DNA of 51,921 bases from Hyphomicrobiales bacterium (lineage in GTDB: Bacteria > Pseudomonadota > Alphaproteobacteria > Rhizobiales > Rhizobiaceae). Below the pieces are notes generated by a model. That model saw nothing but the letters and a program-made list of their open reading frames with translations. It ran no database searches and was not told where the DNA came from. The DNA lies in contig UBNQ01000051.1 in assembly GCA_900466875.1 (NCBI GenBank), positions 1 to 51,921 of the forward strand. Reading direction: 5' to 3'. Positions 24,767-33,337 of the stretch are shown in pieces (position 1 is the stretch's first letter; every line of letters begins with the position of its first letter). A program made the position numbers and the translations under genes.

Positions 24767-25843
24767 TCAGCCGGTGAAGGTCTGGTTGTACTGTTCAAGC
24801 CACTTGGCGCGGCGCGGAATGATGTATTTCCAGTCCGGCGTGAAGAGGTTGAGGGCCTCCATCTTCTCCTGCGGATAAGCCAAGTACTTGGCGGTATCCT
24901 CACCGAATTCGATGCCGCTGACCGACGGTGCACTCAGCGTCGCTTCCGCCAGCATCTTCTGCACACCGGGATCGAGAATGCGGTTGATATAGGCAAGCGC
25001 CAGATCGCGGTGCGGCCCGCCCTTGACCAGCGCGATCGAATTGATACCGGTGAACGCGCCTTCTTTCGGGAAAGCCATATCCAGCGGCACACCCTTCTTC
25101 GTGTGCGGGTAAACGGCCTTGGAGTATTCGATGCCACCGAAATCCGCCTGGCCCTGCGCAACCATCATCGTCTGGGCTTCGGCGTCATAGATCGACAGAA
25201 CGTTTGGCTTGAGTTCGGCCAGTTTCGGCCAGCCGGCCTCCATGTCGTATTGGGCTTCCTTCAGCGGCTTGCCGGAAGCGAGCGCCGAGGCGACCATCAG
25301 CATCAGCACGCTCTGGGTGTTCTTTGGCGTGTTCAGAAGCATGCGGCGGGCATACTTCTTGTCGAACATCTGCTCGTAGCTTTCGAACGGCTTGCCGCTC
25401 TTCGGGTTGTAGAAGAGGCCGGCGATCGAGATCGCGAAACCGACACCGAAATTGTCCTCGAAAAGATAGCGCTTGTAGACATTCTTGAGATTTGGGATCT
25501 CATCCGCCGGCAGCTGCTCGATCAGGCCTTCCTCCTTGGCCTGCGGGACGCCGACATCGTCCATGGACATGACGCTGTATTGCGGGTTTTCACGCGTCGC
25601 ACGCAGCGTTGCAATATTGGCGAGCGTCGCGCCTTCCGTCGTCAGGACCCGGCACTTGAACTCCTTTTCGAAGGCAGGAATGACCTCCTTCTTGATGAGG
25701 CCGCCCTGTGCCGAATTGTAGACGCCGACATACATGGTTCGGTCCTGCGCGGATGCCGCCGTGTAGAAGTAGGGCGTTGCAAGCACACCGGCGGTGGCTG
25801 TCAGAAAACTGCGGCGTTTCATGATAATGGCCTTACCTGTCAT
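24767..25843 (-). CDS. Spermidine/putrescine-type ABC transporter, periplasmic binding protein (Tat signal)
   Basis: A 358-residue extracellular binding protein. The N terminus MKRRSFLTATAGVLATP carries a twin-arginine motif (RRSFL) and a hydrophobic core ending YTAASA, so export of the folded protein by Tat is likely. The body is of the PotD/family-1 type. I keep the ATG at 25843 because AGGGG precedes it at good distance; the internal ATG at 25822 has a weaker site. The gene lies third in the operon, nine bases before the ATPase. Confidence 0.82.
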   Translation of the reverse strand: MTGKAIIMKRRSFLTATAGVLATPYFYTAASAQDRTMYVGVYNSAQGGLIKKEVIPAFEKEFKCRVLTTEGATLANIATLRATRENPQYSVMSMDDVGVPQAKEEGLIEQLPADEIPNLKNVYKRYLFEDNFGVGFAISIAGLFYNPKSGKPFESYEQMFDKKYARRMLLNTPKNTQSVLMLMVASALASGKPLKEAQYDMEAGWPKLAELKPNVLSIYDAEAQTMMVAQGQADFGGIEYSKAVYPHTKKGVPLDMAFPKEGAFTGINSIALVKGGPHRDLALAYINRILDPGVQKMLAEATLSAPSVSGIEFGEDTAKYLAYPQEKMEALNLFTPDWKYIIPRRAKWLEQYNQTFTG

Positions 25844-25885
25844 TTCAGTACCCCTTTGTTTTATGAGTTTGCTGCGGTCTGGAAG

Positions 25886-26689
25886 TCACATGGCCATCGC
25901 CTTGCGCAGGCCGACGAGCTTGTCGAGCACGAGCACGACGGCGATTGCGAGCGCGATGATGATGGTGGACATGGTCGCGACCGAAGGATCGAACACGGTA
26001 CCGATCTGGCGGTAGAGAACGATCGGAACCGGCAGGTTGGCGGAATCGGCGAGCCACATCGAGACGGGATAATTGTCGAACGACACCATGAAGCAGAAGA
26101 TCGAACCGGAGGCGACACCGGGCGCGATCTGCGGGAAGATCACCCGTGTGAACGTCTTCCACCGCGTGGCGCCGAGCGTCCGTGCTGCTTCCTCCAGGTT
26201 GGGATTAACGAGCTGCAGACTGGTGAGGACGGTGCGGATGACATAGGGAGACGTCACCACCGTATGAGCGATCAGAAGCTTCAACTTGGTGTCCATCCAG
26301 CCATAGCCGGAAAACAGCTGCAGAAGCGCCAGACCCGTCACGAGAACAGGAAAGATCAGCGGCGACAGCGCCAGGCCCTTCAAGAGCGAGCGACCGACGA
26401 ACCGCCCGCGGGTGAGCGCGATGGCTGCCGGAACGCCCATGGCAACGGACAGGACCGTTGTCGCGACGGCAAGGCCGATGCTGAAGGTCAGGCCGGAGGT
26501 GAATTCCTCATTCTGCAGCACTTCGCCATACCAGCGGAAGGTGAAACCCTCCGGCGGAAATGTCACGAAATAGCTGTCGGAAAACGACGTTGCGATGATG
26601 AGGACGATCGGAGCGAGAATGAAGATCATCATCGCGGCGGTGACCGCATAAAGAATGGCGGCGGAAGTGCCTGTAAGCTTGTTGTTCAT
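25886..26689 (-). CDS. Spermidine/putrescine-type ABC transporter, permease (PotC-like)
   Basis: A 267-residue inner-membrane permease with six hydrophobic spans. The EAA loop is EAARTLGATRWKTFTRVIFP, followed by the PotC-like block SFDNYPVSMWL. It overlaps the first permease gene by four bases and forms the pore with it. The binding-protein gene follows after 42 bases. Confidence 0.86.
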   Translation of the reverse strand: MNNKLTGTSAAILYAVTAAMMIFILAPIVLIIATSFSDSYFVTFPPEGFTFRWYGEVLQNEEFTSGLTFSIGLAVATTVLSVAMGVPAAIALTRGRFVGRSLLKGLALSPLIFPVLVTGLALLQLFSGYGWMDTKLKLLIAHTVVTSPYVIRTVLTSLQLVNPNLEEAARTLGATRWKTFTRVIFPQIAPGVASGSIFCFMVSFDNYPVSMWLADSANLPVPIVLYRQIGTVFDPSVATMSTIIIALAIAVVLVLDKLVGLRKAMAM

Positions 26690-27618
26690 GACGCATTCGC
26701 CTTGATACGACGCCCGCCGAGAAGCTTCATCGAGATGGCGTTGATGAGGATGACGATGAGAACCAGTATGGTTGCGATCGTGGCGCCGAACGGCCAGTCA
26801 TAGACGGCAAGCACCTGTTGTTCGACCATGTTGCCGAGCATCTGCGAGCCCGGTCCGCCGATCAGGGCGGGGATGACGTAAGAGGCCGAGGCCAGAGAAA
26901 ACACCAGCGTGAAACCTGCAAGCAACCCCGGAAGGCTCAAAGGCAGGGTAACCCGCACGAACACTTTCCACGCCGGCGCGCCAAGCGTGCGCGCCGCCTG
27001 CTGGATATTGGGATCGATCTTGCCGAGCGCGGAGGAAAGCGGCAGCACCATCATTGGGAAGAAAATGTGCAACGAACCGATAACGACAGCGGAATCCGAA
27101 AACAGGATGGCCAGCGGGCTTTCAATGATGCCGAGGTTCATCAGCACATAGTTCAAAAGGCCGGTAGGCCCATTGCCCAGAATGAGCTGCCAGCCATAGG
27201 CGCGCACCACCACACTGACGGCCAGCGGCGCAATGACGATCAGGGTGATGATGCGCGTCAGCGCGATATTGCCCCTGACCAGCACGGTTGCGACGGGATA
27301 GGCGAGAATGGCAGCGAGGAACGAGGTGATCAGGCTGATGCGGATCGTCGACCAGAGCACCTTCTGATAGAGATCGACCTCGAAGAACCGGATATAATGT
27401 GCCAGCGTGAAGGGGGCGCCGATCACACCCTGCGCATTCTGCGTCATGACACTGAAGGTCATCAGTCGGATGGCGGGTATAAAGAAGAAGAAAAGCAGAA
27501 AGATCGCCAGCGGCAAAATAAGAATTCCGGGCGAAAAGAGCCTGCGCTCGATCGATTTCCACAACAGCGCTCCATCCCTTGGGGCTGTAGCCTGTTTCAT
27601 GGTCGCAAAATCCGACAT
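26686..27618 (-). CDS. Spermidine/putrescine-type ABC transporter, permease (PotB-like)
   Basis: A 310-residue permease with six spans and a long cytoplasmic N terminus (about 35 residues). The EAA loop is QAARTLGAPAWKVFVRVTLP. It is the first gene of the minus-strand ABC operon and divergent from the aminotransferase gene; the shared upstream region holds three perfect palindromes. An internal Met at residue 7 could also serve as start. Confidence 0.84.
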   Translation of the reverse strand: MSDFATMKQATAPRDGALLWKSIERRLFSPGILILPLAIFLLFFFFIPAIRLMTFSVMTQNAQGVIGAPFTLAHYIRFFEVDLYQKVLWSTIRISLITSFLAAILAYPVATVLVRGNIALTRIITLIVIAPLAVSVVVRAYGWQLILGNGPTGLLNYVLMNLGIIESPLAILFSDSAVVIGSLHIFFPMMVLPLSSALGKIDPNIQQAARTLGAPAWKVFVRVTLPLSLPGLLAGFTLVFSLASASYVIPALIGGPGSQMLGNMVEQQVLAVYDWPFGATIATILVLIVILINAISMKLLGGRRIKANAS

Positions 27619-27675
27619 TTACACTCCCGTCACGGTTCGCCAGGGCATGGCACAAGACATGAGGCATCAGCACGG

Positions 27676-27753
27676 GCAGGCGATTTCGCCTGCTCGCGAT
27701 CAGAAATTCGTTGGGAGATCTCCCGATATAGGGGCTTTCCGGCACTGTGCCGG
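27676..27753. promoter_or_regulatory. Three clustered perfect palindromes in the 450-base divergent region
   Basis: The gap 27619-28068 carries no gene I can support. It does hold three exact dyads in 78 bases: GCAGGCGA-TT-TCGCCTGC (27676-27693), GGGAGATCTCCC (27713-27724) and CCGGCAC-T-GTGCCGG (27739-27753). They lie 58-135 bases upstream of the permease start and could be operators or a structured leader. Promoters for both directions must lie here; TAATATTTAAT near 27884 is an A/T-rich candidate -10 region. Confidence 0.45.
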
Positions 27754-28068
27754 CTAGCAACCCTCGCGGCCTATGTCATGCAAGGCTTTTGTTGTCCGTT
27801 ACCTCTTGAGGGCAAATTTGCCGGACAGTTTTGGTTCCCTTTTGGTTACCGGCGAGCTTAGTGGCGGAAGGAACGGATCGCATAATATTTAATTCTTCTG
27901 CAGTCACACAATCCGCTTATGGACATCCGATCGGGCCATATCAAAATCTCCTATGACCTCACATCGAAGTTCTATTGGAGAAGCGGCGAATATTTCCCGT
28001 AACCTCGCAGTCACGATCCGGCGGATTTGGATGTCAGCCGGCGATTTCGAGAAAATTGGAAGCACTCC

Positions 28069-29271
28069 ATGCCCGCAATAGCCCAGCGCCTCAATAACGT
28101 AACCGTCTCGGCCTCCGTCGCCATGACCCAGAAGGCACGCGATCTCGCGGCTCAGGGTATCAAGGTCATCAGCTTCTCGACCGGCGAACCGGATTTTCCG
28201 ACGCCGGCGCATGCCGTCGAGGCGGCTCATGCAGCAGCCGTCGCCGGCGACACTAAATACCCGCCCGTCGATGGCACACCGGCTCTGCGCGCAGCAATCC
28301 AGCGCAAATTCAAGCGCGACAACAACCTCGATTACGATCCGAGCCAGATTATTGTGGCCGGTGGCGGCAAGCAGATCATCTTCAATGCGATCATGGCGAC
28401 CTGCGATCCCGGCGATGAGGTCGTCATCCCCTCGCCGTCCTGGATCAGCTATGCGGATATCGTCAAGTTTGCCGGCGGTGTGCCTGTTTCGGTCAACTGC
28501 CCACAGAACAACGGCTTCAAACTGCGCGCCGAAGACCTGGAAGCGGCAATCACGCCGAAGACCAAATGGCTTCTTCTGAATTTCCCCAGCAACCCGACCG
28601 GCGCCGCCTGCTCGCGTGAGGAAATGAAGGCAATTGCCGATGTCATGCTGCGTCACCCGCATGTCTGGATCATGACCGACGACATCTACGAGCATCTGAT
28701 CTATGACGACTTCAAGTTCTGCACCATCGCCGAAGTTGAACCGCGTCTCTACGATCGCGTCCTGACCGTCAACGGCGTTTCCAAAGCCTATGCCATGACC
28801 GGCTGGCGCGTCGGTTTCTGCGGCGGCCCGAAAGATCTCATCAAAGCCGTCAGCAACGTCAACACCCAGAATGCCGGTGGTCTCGCCACCGTTTCGCAGG
28901 CTGCGGCTCTGGCCGTTCTGGATGGCCCGCAGGACCTGCTGAAGGAGCGCGCCGATATCTACAAGACCCGTCGCGACTTCGTGCTGGCGCGTCTCGACGA
29001 AATTGACGGCATTCGCTGCCACAAGCCGGAAGGCGCTTTCTATGTGTTCCCCAACATCGCCGATCTGATCGGCAAGACGACGAAGGGCGGCGCCAAGATC
29101 AGCAACGACACCGATTTCGTGATGGCGCTGGTGGCGGAACATCATGTCACCGCCGTTCAGGGCGCCGCTTACGGCATGAGCCCGTTCTTCCGGATTTCCT
29201 ATGCGACCAGCATGGAGAACATCAAGGAAGGCTGCGCCCGCATCGCCGAATTCTGCAATGGAATGAAATAG
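28069..29271 (+). CDS. PLP-dependent aminotransferase, aspartate aminotransferase family
   Basis: A 400-residue class I aminotransferase: ISFSTGEPDFPTP near the N terminus, NFPSNPTGA before the cofactor site, and the Schiff-base lysine in NGVSKAYAMTGWRVGF. The C-terminal FRISYATSMENI includes the carboxylate-binding Arg. It resembles the aspartate/prephenate aminotransferases of rhizobia, but the operon (SDR downstream, polyamine-type importer divergent) points to a catabolic use. The ATG at 28069 follows GGA; longer TTG-started readings were rejected. Confidence 0.84.
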   Translation: MPAIAQRLNNVTVSASVAMTQKARDLAAQGIKVISFSTGEPDFPTPAHAVEAAHAAAVAGDTKYPPVDGTPALRAAIQRKFKRDNNLDYDPSQIIVAGGGKQIIFNAIMATCDPGDEVVIPSPSWISYADIVKFAGGVPVSVNCPQNNGFKLRAEDLEAAITPKTKWLLLNFPSNPTGAACSREEMKAIADVMLRHPHVWIMTDDIYEHLIYDDFKFCTIAEVEPRLYDRVLTVNGVSKAYAMTGWRVGFCGGPKDLIKAVSNVNTQNAGGLATVSQAAALAVLDGPQDLLKERADIYKTRRDFVLARLDEIDGIRCHKPEGAFYVFPNIADLIGKTTKGGAKISNDTDFVMALVAEHHVTAVQGAAYGMSPFFRISYATSMENIKEGCARIAEFCNGMK

Positions 29272-29284
29272 GAAAGGGATTACC

Positions 29285-29977
29285 ATGTTGGGAGGAGAAG
29301 GCCGTGTGGTCATGGTTTCCGGTGCATCGCGAGGACTTGGCCTTGCGATCACCCACCGCCTGCTGGAGGCCGGCTTTACGGTGGCCGCAGGCGCCAGAAA
29401 TCCGCAATCCGTCGCCGAGCGCGAACGCCTGAGCGTGAACCGTTATGACGCCGTGGAAACGGGTTCCGGTGAGGCCTGGGTTTCCGCGGTGGCCGAACGT
29501 CACGGACGGATCGACGCGCTCGTCAATTGCGCCGGGATCAACCCGAAAGTCCGCGTCATGGACGAGGGTGAAGACGATCTCGACAGGATGTGGCGCATCA
29601 ATGTGAAGGGTCCGCTGCGGATCACCCGCGCTGCCCTGCCCCACCTGATAAAGACCGGCCAGGGTCGAGTGATCAATGTGGCATCGCTTGCGGGAAAACG
29701 CGTCGGCTCCAATGTCGGTTACGCCATGACCAAGTTTGCGGTTGTGGCGCTGACTCACGGCATCCGGCAGGAATGCTGGGACAGCGGCGTGCGCGCAACG
29801 GCACTATGCCCGGGTTACATCGCTACCGACATGACGGTCGGCGAAACCGAAGTGACCCGGGAAGACATGACGCAACCGCAGGATCTCGCCGAAATGGTCG
29901 AGGTACTACTGCGTCTGCCCAACAACCTGTCCGTGGCCGAACTTCTGGTAAACTGCCGCAAGGAAGCCATGCTCTGA
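29285..29977 (+). CDS. SDR family oxidoreductase
   Basis: A 230-residue short-chain dehydrogenase: cofactor loop SGASRGLG near residue 12, NCAGINPK in place of the usual NNAG, and active site VASLAGKRVGSNVGYAMTK. It follows the aminotransferase gene by 13 bases and should act after it, reducing or oxidising the product. The sequence near the start contains a second ribosome-site-like GGAGGA, so a GTG seven codons in is an alternative start. It is convergent with the LysR gene. Confidence 0.77.
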   Translation: MLGGEGRVVMVSGASRGLGLAITHRLLEAGFTVAAGARNPQSVAERERLSVNRYDAVETGSGEAWVSAVAERHGRIDALVNCAGINPKVRVMDEGEDDLDRMWRINVKGPLRITRAALPHLIKTGQGRVINVASLAGKRVGSNVGYAMTKFAVVALTHGIRQECWDSGVRATALCPGYIATDMTVGETEVTREDMTQPQDLAEMVEVLLRLPNNLSVAELLVNCRKEAML

Positions 29978-30002
29978 GCACGAACCATGACTGAGGCGCA
30001 GG

Positions 30003-30908
30003 TTATTTCAGCGTCTCAGTCAACTGCAACAGGATTTCCTTGACCGCCAGTGCCGGCTCCGAGAGCGGAGTACTATCCGATACGCAAAACGACAGCGTTT
30101 CTTCGATCATCGGGCTGGAGATATGGCGGACAATGAGCTTTTCGCGGGATTCGGTCACGATGCGCTGTGCAACCGCCTTCGGCATGATGGTCGCGCCAAG
30201 CTGAGAATCCACACCTTTGGCGATCGTCCTTACGGACTCCAGCTCGGCGAAGATCTGCAGATCCTTGCGGCTGCGCGTGAAGGCAAGGTCGATAGCGCGC
30301 CTGACGAAATTGTAGGACGGCGGCAGAAGAAACGGCAGCGCGGCAAGTTCGGACACCGAGACCGGCGTATCGATCGGTTCCACACCGAAACTTTCATGCA
30401 CGATCAGAAAGAATTCTTCACGCAATTGCGGCTCGAATCGCACTCCGCGAATGGGGCCGCTGCCATGAATGAGGCCCATTTCCAGGCGACCGTTCATGAT
30501 CATCTGGCTGTAGGGCTGGCTGACGCTTTCGGTAATGTGCAGCAGAATGGCGGGGTGACGGACCTTTGTTTCCTCCATCAGACGCAGAGCCAGCGTGGTG
30601 GCACTGCTGAAAGGCGCAAGCCCCACGGATACCCGCCCCGACAAAACGGCCCCGGCCTCCAGTGCTTCGGCCTGCGCCTGTTCCATTTGGCGCAGGATCA
30701 CTTGCGCATGGCGGTAGACGACCCGGCCGGCATCCGTCATGACCACGCCCTGCTGGCTTCTGGTCAGAAGCTTCTGTCGAAAATGCTCTTCAATGCTGGC
30801 GAGCTGCTGGCTGAGCGCAGGCTGGGCGATATGGAGGATATCAGCGGCACGCGTAATGCTACCCATGTCAACGATCGTGATAAACGATTTGAGGCGCCGA
30901 ATATCCAT
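30003..30908 (-). CDS. LysR family transcriptional regulator
   Basis: A 301-residue LysR regulator with a clear helix-turn-helix: MDIRRLKSFITIVDMGSITR, then ILHIAQPALSQQLASIEEHF. The effector domain starts near residue 90. It looks like the NAC/CynR branch. I start at the ATG at 30908, though a GTG four codons upstream with AGGA close by is possible. It is convergent with the aminotransferase-SDR operon, which with the divergent ABC operon would be natural targets; no direct evidence exists. Confidence 0.82.
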   Translation of the reverse strand: MDIRRLKSFITIVDMGSITRAADILHIAQPALSQQLASIEEHFRQKLLTRSQQGVVMTDAGRVVYRHAQVILRQMEQAQAEALEAGAVLSGRVSVGLAPFSSATTLALRLMEETKVRHPAILLHITESVSQPYSQMIMNGRLEMGLIHGSGPIRGVRFEPQLREEFFLIVHESFGVEPIDTPVSVSELAALPFLLPPSYNFVRRAIDLAFTRSRKDLQIFAELESVRTIAKGVDSQLGATIMPKAVAQRIVTESREKLIVRHISSPMIEETLSFCVSDSTPLSEPALAVKEILLQLTETLK

Positions 30909-31137
30909 ATTGTATTGCACAATCCTGTCTGAATTTCAGTATTCGAAGAAAAAGCAAACGGACACCTATGTCCATGGAAAAATGACAATTACGCAGCAGC
31001 TCTCACAGAGCTTGCAAGACCCGAAAGCTTTTGAATCGGCATGAACTTGTGGCTGCTCTGGTTCTCAAGTTGCTAGGAGCCCGTGAATTTCTCTCGAAAT
31101 TTTGCAGAGTTTTGGCTTTTCCGCTAGAAGCCCAAAA

Positions 31138-31516
31138 CCTGTTGACCAGATGGCAGACCGGTTCGATTGGAACTCACGGCAGGTCAGGCTGCCGATGCCC
31201 TTATGGCTGAGAAACTGCTGAGTGACTTGCAGCCCGCGCGACGATCCTTGCCGACAAGGCATATGATACCGATGCAATTCGCAACGTTGCCAAGCAACGG
31301 AACTGCTGGGCCAACGTCCCGTCAAAAACCAATCGCAAACAGCGTTTCAGTTTCAGCAAATGGGCCTATCGCCAGCGCAATCTCGTGGAGCGGTTCTTCA
31401 ACCGCATCAAGTAGATGCGCGGCCTTGCGACGCGATACGACCGCGCGCGGACAACTACGTCGCCGCCCCCAAGTTTGCGGCAACACCGCATTCGTCATCC
31501 TGCTGACATACCTGCT
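31138..31516 (+). pseudogene. Decayed IS5-family transposase, C-terminal part
   Basis: Three frame-broken pieces read as the DDE-C-terminal half of an IS5-family transposase: GRPVRLELTAGQAADALMAE, then ILADKAYDTDAIRNVAKQRN, then KWAYRQRNLVERFFNRIK and MRGLATRYDRAR. A one-base deletion near 31235 separates the first two (CCCGCGCG where CCCGGCGCG is expected), a TAG at 31411-31413 splits the third, and a further shift follows DRAR. The N-terminal half is gone. The preceding 30909-31137 has only a possible IS end (CTAGGAGCCCGTGAATTTC near 31070); no matching right end was found. The relic ends about 50 bases before ppk2. Confidence 0.8.
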
Positions 31517-31569
31517 GCACTACCATTCGTCGTTGTATCGCAAGCGCCCAACCCGAGAAGAGATCTTGT

Positions 31570-32487
31570 ATGAATATCAGCGACCCAGGCCAGCTCGACC
31601 GCATCAAAGCAGAGATCGCCGACAGCTTTGACGAAGAGCTGGAGCTACAGATGGATGAAGATCGGCTTGATGACCTAGCCATCGAGGGCATGCAGTCGAC
31701 GCCTGACGAGATTCTCGACCGCAAGATTTATTTTCGGGAGCTTTTCCGTCTTCAGCACGAGCTGGTGAGATTGCAGGATTGGGTTCAGCACCAGAAGCTC
31801 AAGGTCGTCGTCATCTTCGAGGGGCGCGACTCTGCCGGCAAGGGCGGCGCAATCAAGCGCGTCACGCAACGACTTAACCCACGCGTCTGCCGCGTCGTGG
31901 CTCTCCCCGCTCCGTCCGAGCGCGAGCGTCATCAATGGTATTTTCAGCGATATGTGCAACATCTGCCGACGGCAGGCGAAATCGTCCTTTTTGATCGTAG
32001 CTGGTATAACCGCGCAGGCGTCGAACGCGTCATGGGATTTTGTACGCCGGACGAGTTGGAAGACTTCTTCCAGTCGGTTCCGCAATTCGAAAACATGCTG
32101 GTTCGCTCAGGCATCATCTTGATCAAATACTGGTTCTCCATCACCGATGAAGAACAGGAGTTCCGATTCAACATGCGAATCCAGGATCCATTGAAACAAT
32201 GGAAACTGTCACCGATGGATCTGGAAAGTCGCGTGCACTGGGAATCTTACACCAAAGCCAAGGAAGAAATGCTGTCTCGGACCCACAAGCCGGAAACGCC
32301 GTGGTGGGTTGTCGACGCCGTTGACAAGCGTCGGGCGCGCCTGAACTGCATCGCACACCTGCTTCAGCAGATTCCATATGGCGATGTTCCCAAGCCATCC
32401 ATCCAGCTGCCTGAACGAGCACGAAATTCGGACTATAATCGCGCTCCGGTTCCAGCTGAGATGTATGTGCCGGACCTGTATCGCTGA
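31570..32487 (+). CDS. ppk2: Polyphosphate kinase 2
   Basis: A 305-residue class I PPK2. Walker A is EGRDSAGKGGAIKR (about residue 85), the lid lies near LPAPSERERHQWYFQRY, and Walker B is VLFDRSWYNRAGVERVMGF. It transfers phosphate between polyphosphate and nucleoside diphosphates in the cytosol. The N-terminal 45 residues are acidic and variable. A GAGAAGAGA stretch precedes the ATG. The old insertion element lies immediately upstream, so its native promoter may have been replaced. Confidence 0.9.
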   Translation: MNISDPGQLDRIKAEIADSFDEELELQMDEDRLDDLAIEGMQSTPDEILDRKIYFRELFRLQHELVRLQDWVQHQKLKVVVIFEGRDSAGKGGAIKRVTQRLNPRVCRVVALPAPSERERHQWYFQRYVQHLPTAGEIVLFDRSWYNRAGVERVMGFCTPDELEDFFQSVPQFENMLVRSGIILIKYWFSITDEEQEFRFNMRIQDPLKQWKLSPMDLESRVHWESYTKAKEEMLSRTHKPETPWWVVDAVDKRRARLNCIAHLLQQIPYGDVPKPSIQLPERARNSDYNRAPVPAEMYVPDLYR

Positions 32488-32524
32488 CGAAGCAGATGTA
32501 GCCGGAACATTTTTTTTGGGGAGT

Positions 32525-33262
32525 CTATCTGACAGATTCCCGGGTATCGATCCGTATCGAAACAGCATCATGGCGCCAATATTCGACGTCGCAATCGAGG
32601 ATGCGCCCGGTTTGATCTCGGTTGACGCGGACGATCTGCAGCCCGAATGTGCCGTCCGAACAGTGCAGTTCGGCGGCCGGCATACCTGTCAATGCGATCG
32701 GATTGATCTCAAAGAACACATCGCCATATTCGATGGCATACCGCTCTCGATAGAGGCTGGTGAGCGAGCCAGCCAGATCCTGCTCCAGAATATCCGTAAA
32801 CACAGATTTGCTGAGGTGGTGCTCAACGAACACCACAAGCCGTCCGTCCACACGGCGGCGCCGACGGATGCGCCAGAACTCCGTGCCCGGGAGCGTTTCC
32901 AGCAATTCACAAATGGCATCCGGGCCGACCGCACTCACCGCCTCTATCAGCTCTGTGCTCGCCTGGCGCTGCTGCTCTCTGGTCATGCGCTGGAAATCGG
33001 TTCGCCAGAGCGGATTATAGACCAGCCGTCGATCGGAAACGAACCATCCCTTGCGATTTTCGCGATAGATGAGGCCATCCATCTCGAGGTGGGAAAGCGC
33101 TTCGCGCAGGGTGATGCGGGTTGTTCCGTACCTTTCGGCGAGTTCCCGCTCTGACGGCAGACGCCGGTCGACGGCAAGCCGGCCCTCGGCAAGATCGGCC
33201 CTGATCCCGTGCTCGAGCTTCGAGGAAGGCTTCGTCGTTTCGTTTGTACTGCCGGCAGCCAT
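32525..33262 (-). CDS. GntR regulator, HutC/PhnF (UTRA-domain) type
   Basis: A 245-residue regulator: N-terminal winged helix (LPSERELAERYGTTRITLRE, then ALSHLEMDGLIYRENRKGWF) and a C-terminal UTRA effector domain from about residue 90 (WRIRRRRRVDGRLVVFVEHH, YGDVFFEINP). PhnF relatives sense phosphate or phosphonate-related ligands. It is divergent from the importer-hydrolase operon 33338-37920, with a matching operator in the 75-base gap, so it very probably represses that operon. Confidence 0.85.
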   Translation of the reverse strand: MAAGSTNETTKPSSKLEHGIRADLAEGRLAVDRRLPSERELAERYGTTRITLREALSHLEMDGLIYRENRKGWFVSDRRLVYNPLWRTDFQRMTREQQRQASTELIEAVSAVGPDAICELLETLPGTEFWRIRRRRRVDGRLVVFVEHHLSKSVFTDILEQDLAGSLTSLYRERYAIEYGDVFFEINPIALTGMPAAELHCSDGTFGLQIVRVNRDQTGRILDCDVEYWRHDAVSIRIDTRESVR

Positions 33263-33293
33263 TCGTCACCCGTCATGCGTCTGTCATCACAGT

Positions 33294-33325
33294 TTGGCAT
33301 AGGATCACACATCTGGTCTATACCA
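33294..33325 (+). promoter_or_regulatory. Promoter with overlapping GntR/PhnF-type operator
   Basis: TTGGCA (33294-33299), a 17-base spacer and TCTATA (33317-33322) form a plausible promoter for the binding-protein gene. TGGTCTATACCA (33314-33325) overlaps the -10; its reverse complement TGGTATAGACCA is the operator sequence I remember for mycobacterial PhnF. Repressor binding there would block the promoter. Confidence 0.6.
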
Positions 33326-33337
33326 ATGAGGTGAAAC

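Noticed and set aside
24716..26803. A 695-codon plus-strand open frame
   Set aside because: It runs antisense to three well-supported ABC transporter genes, is rich in Arg, His and Asp in no recognisable order, and is explained by high GC at third positions of the true genes.
27904..29352. A 482-codon minus-strand open frame over the aminotransferase gene
   Set aside because: The plus strand encodes a complete aminotransferase with the PLP lysine motif; the antisense product has no recognisable domain.
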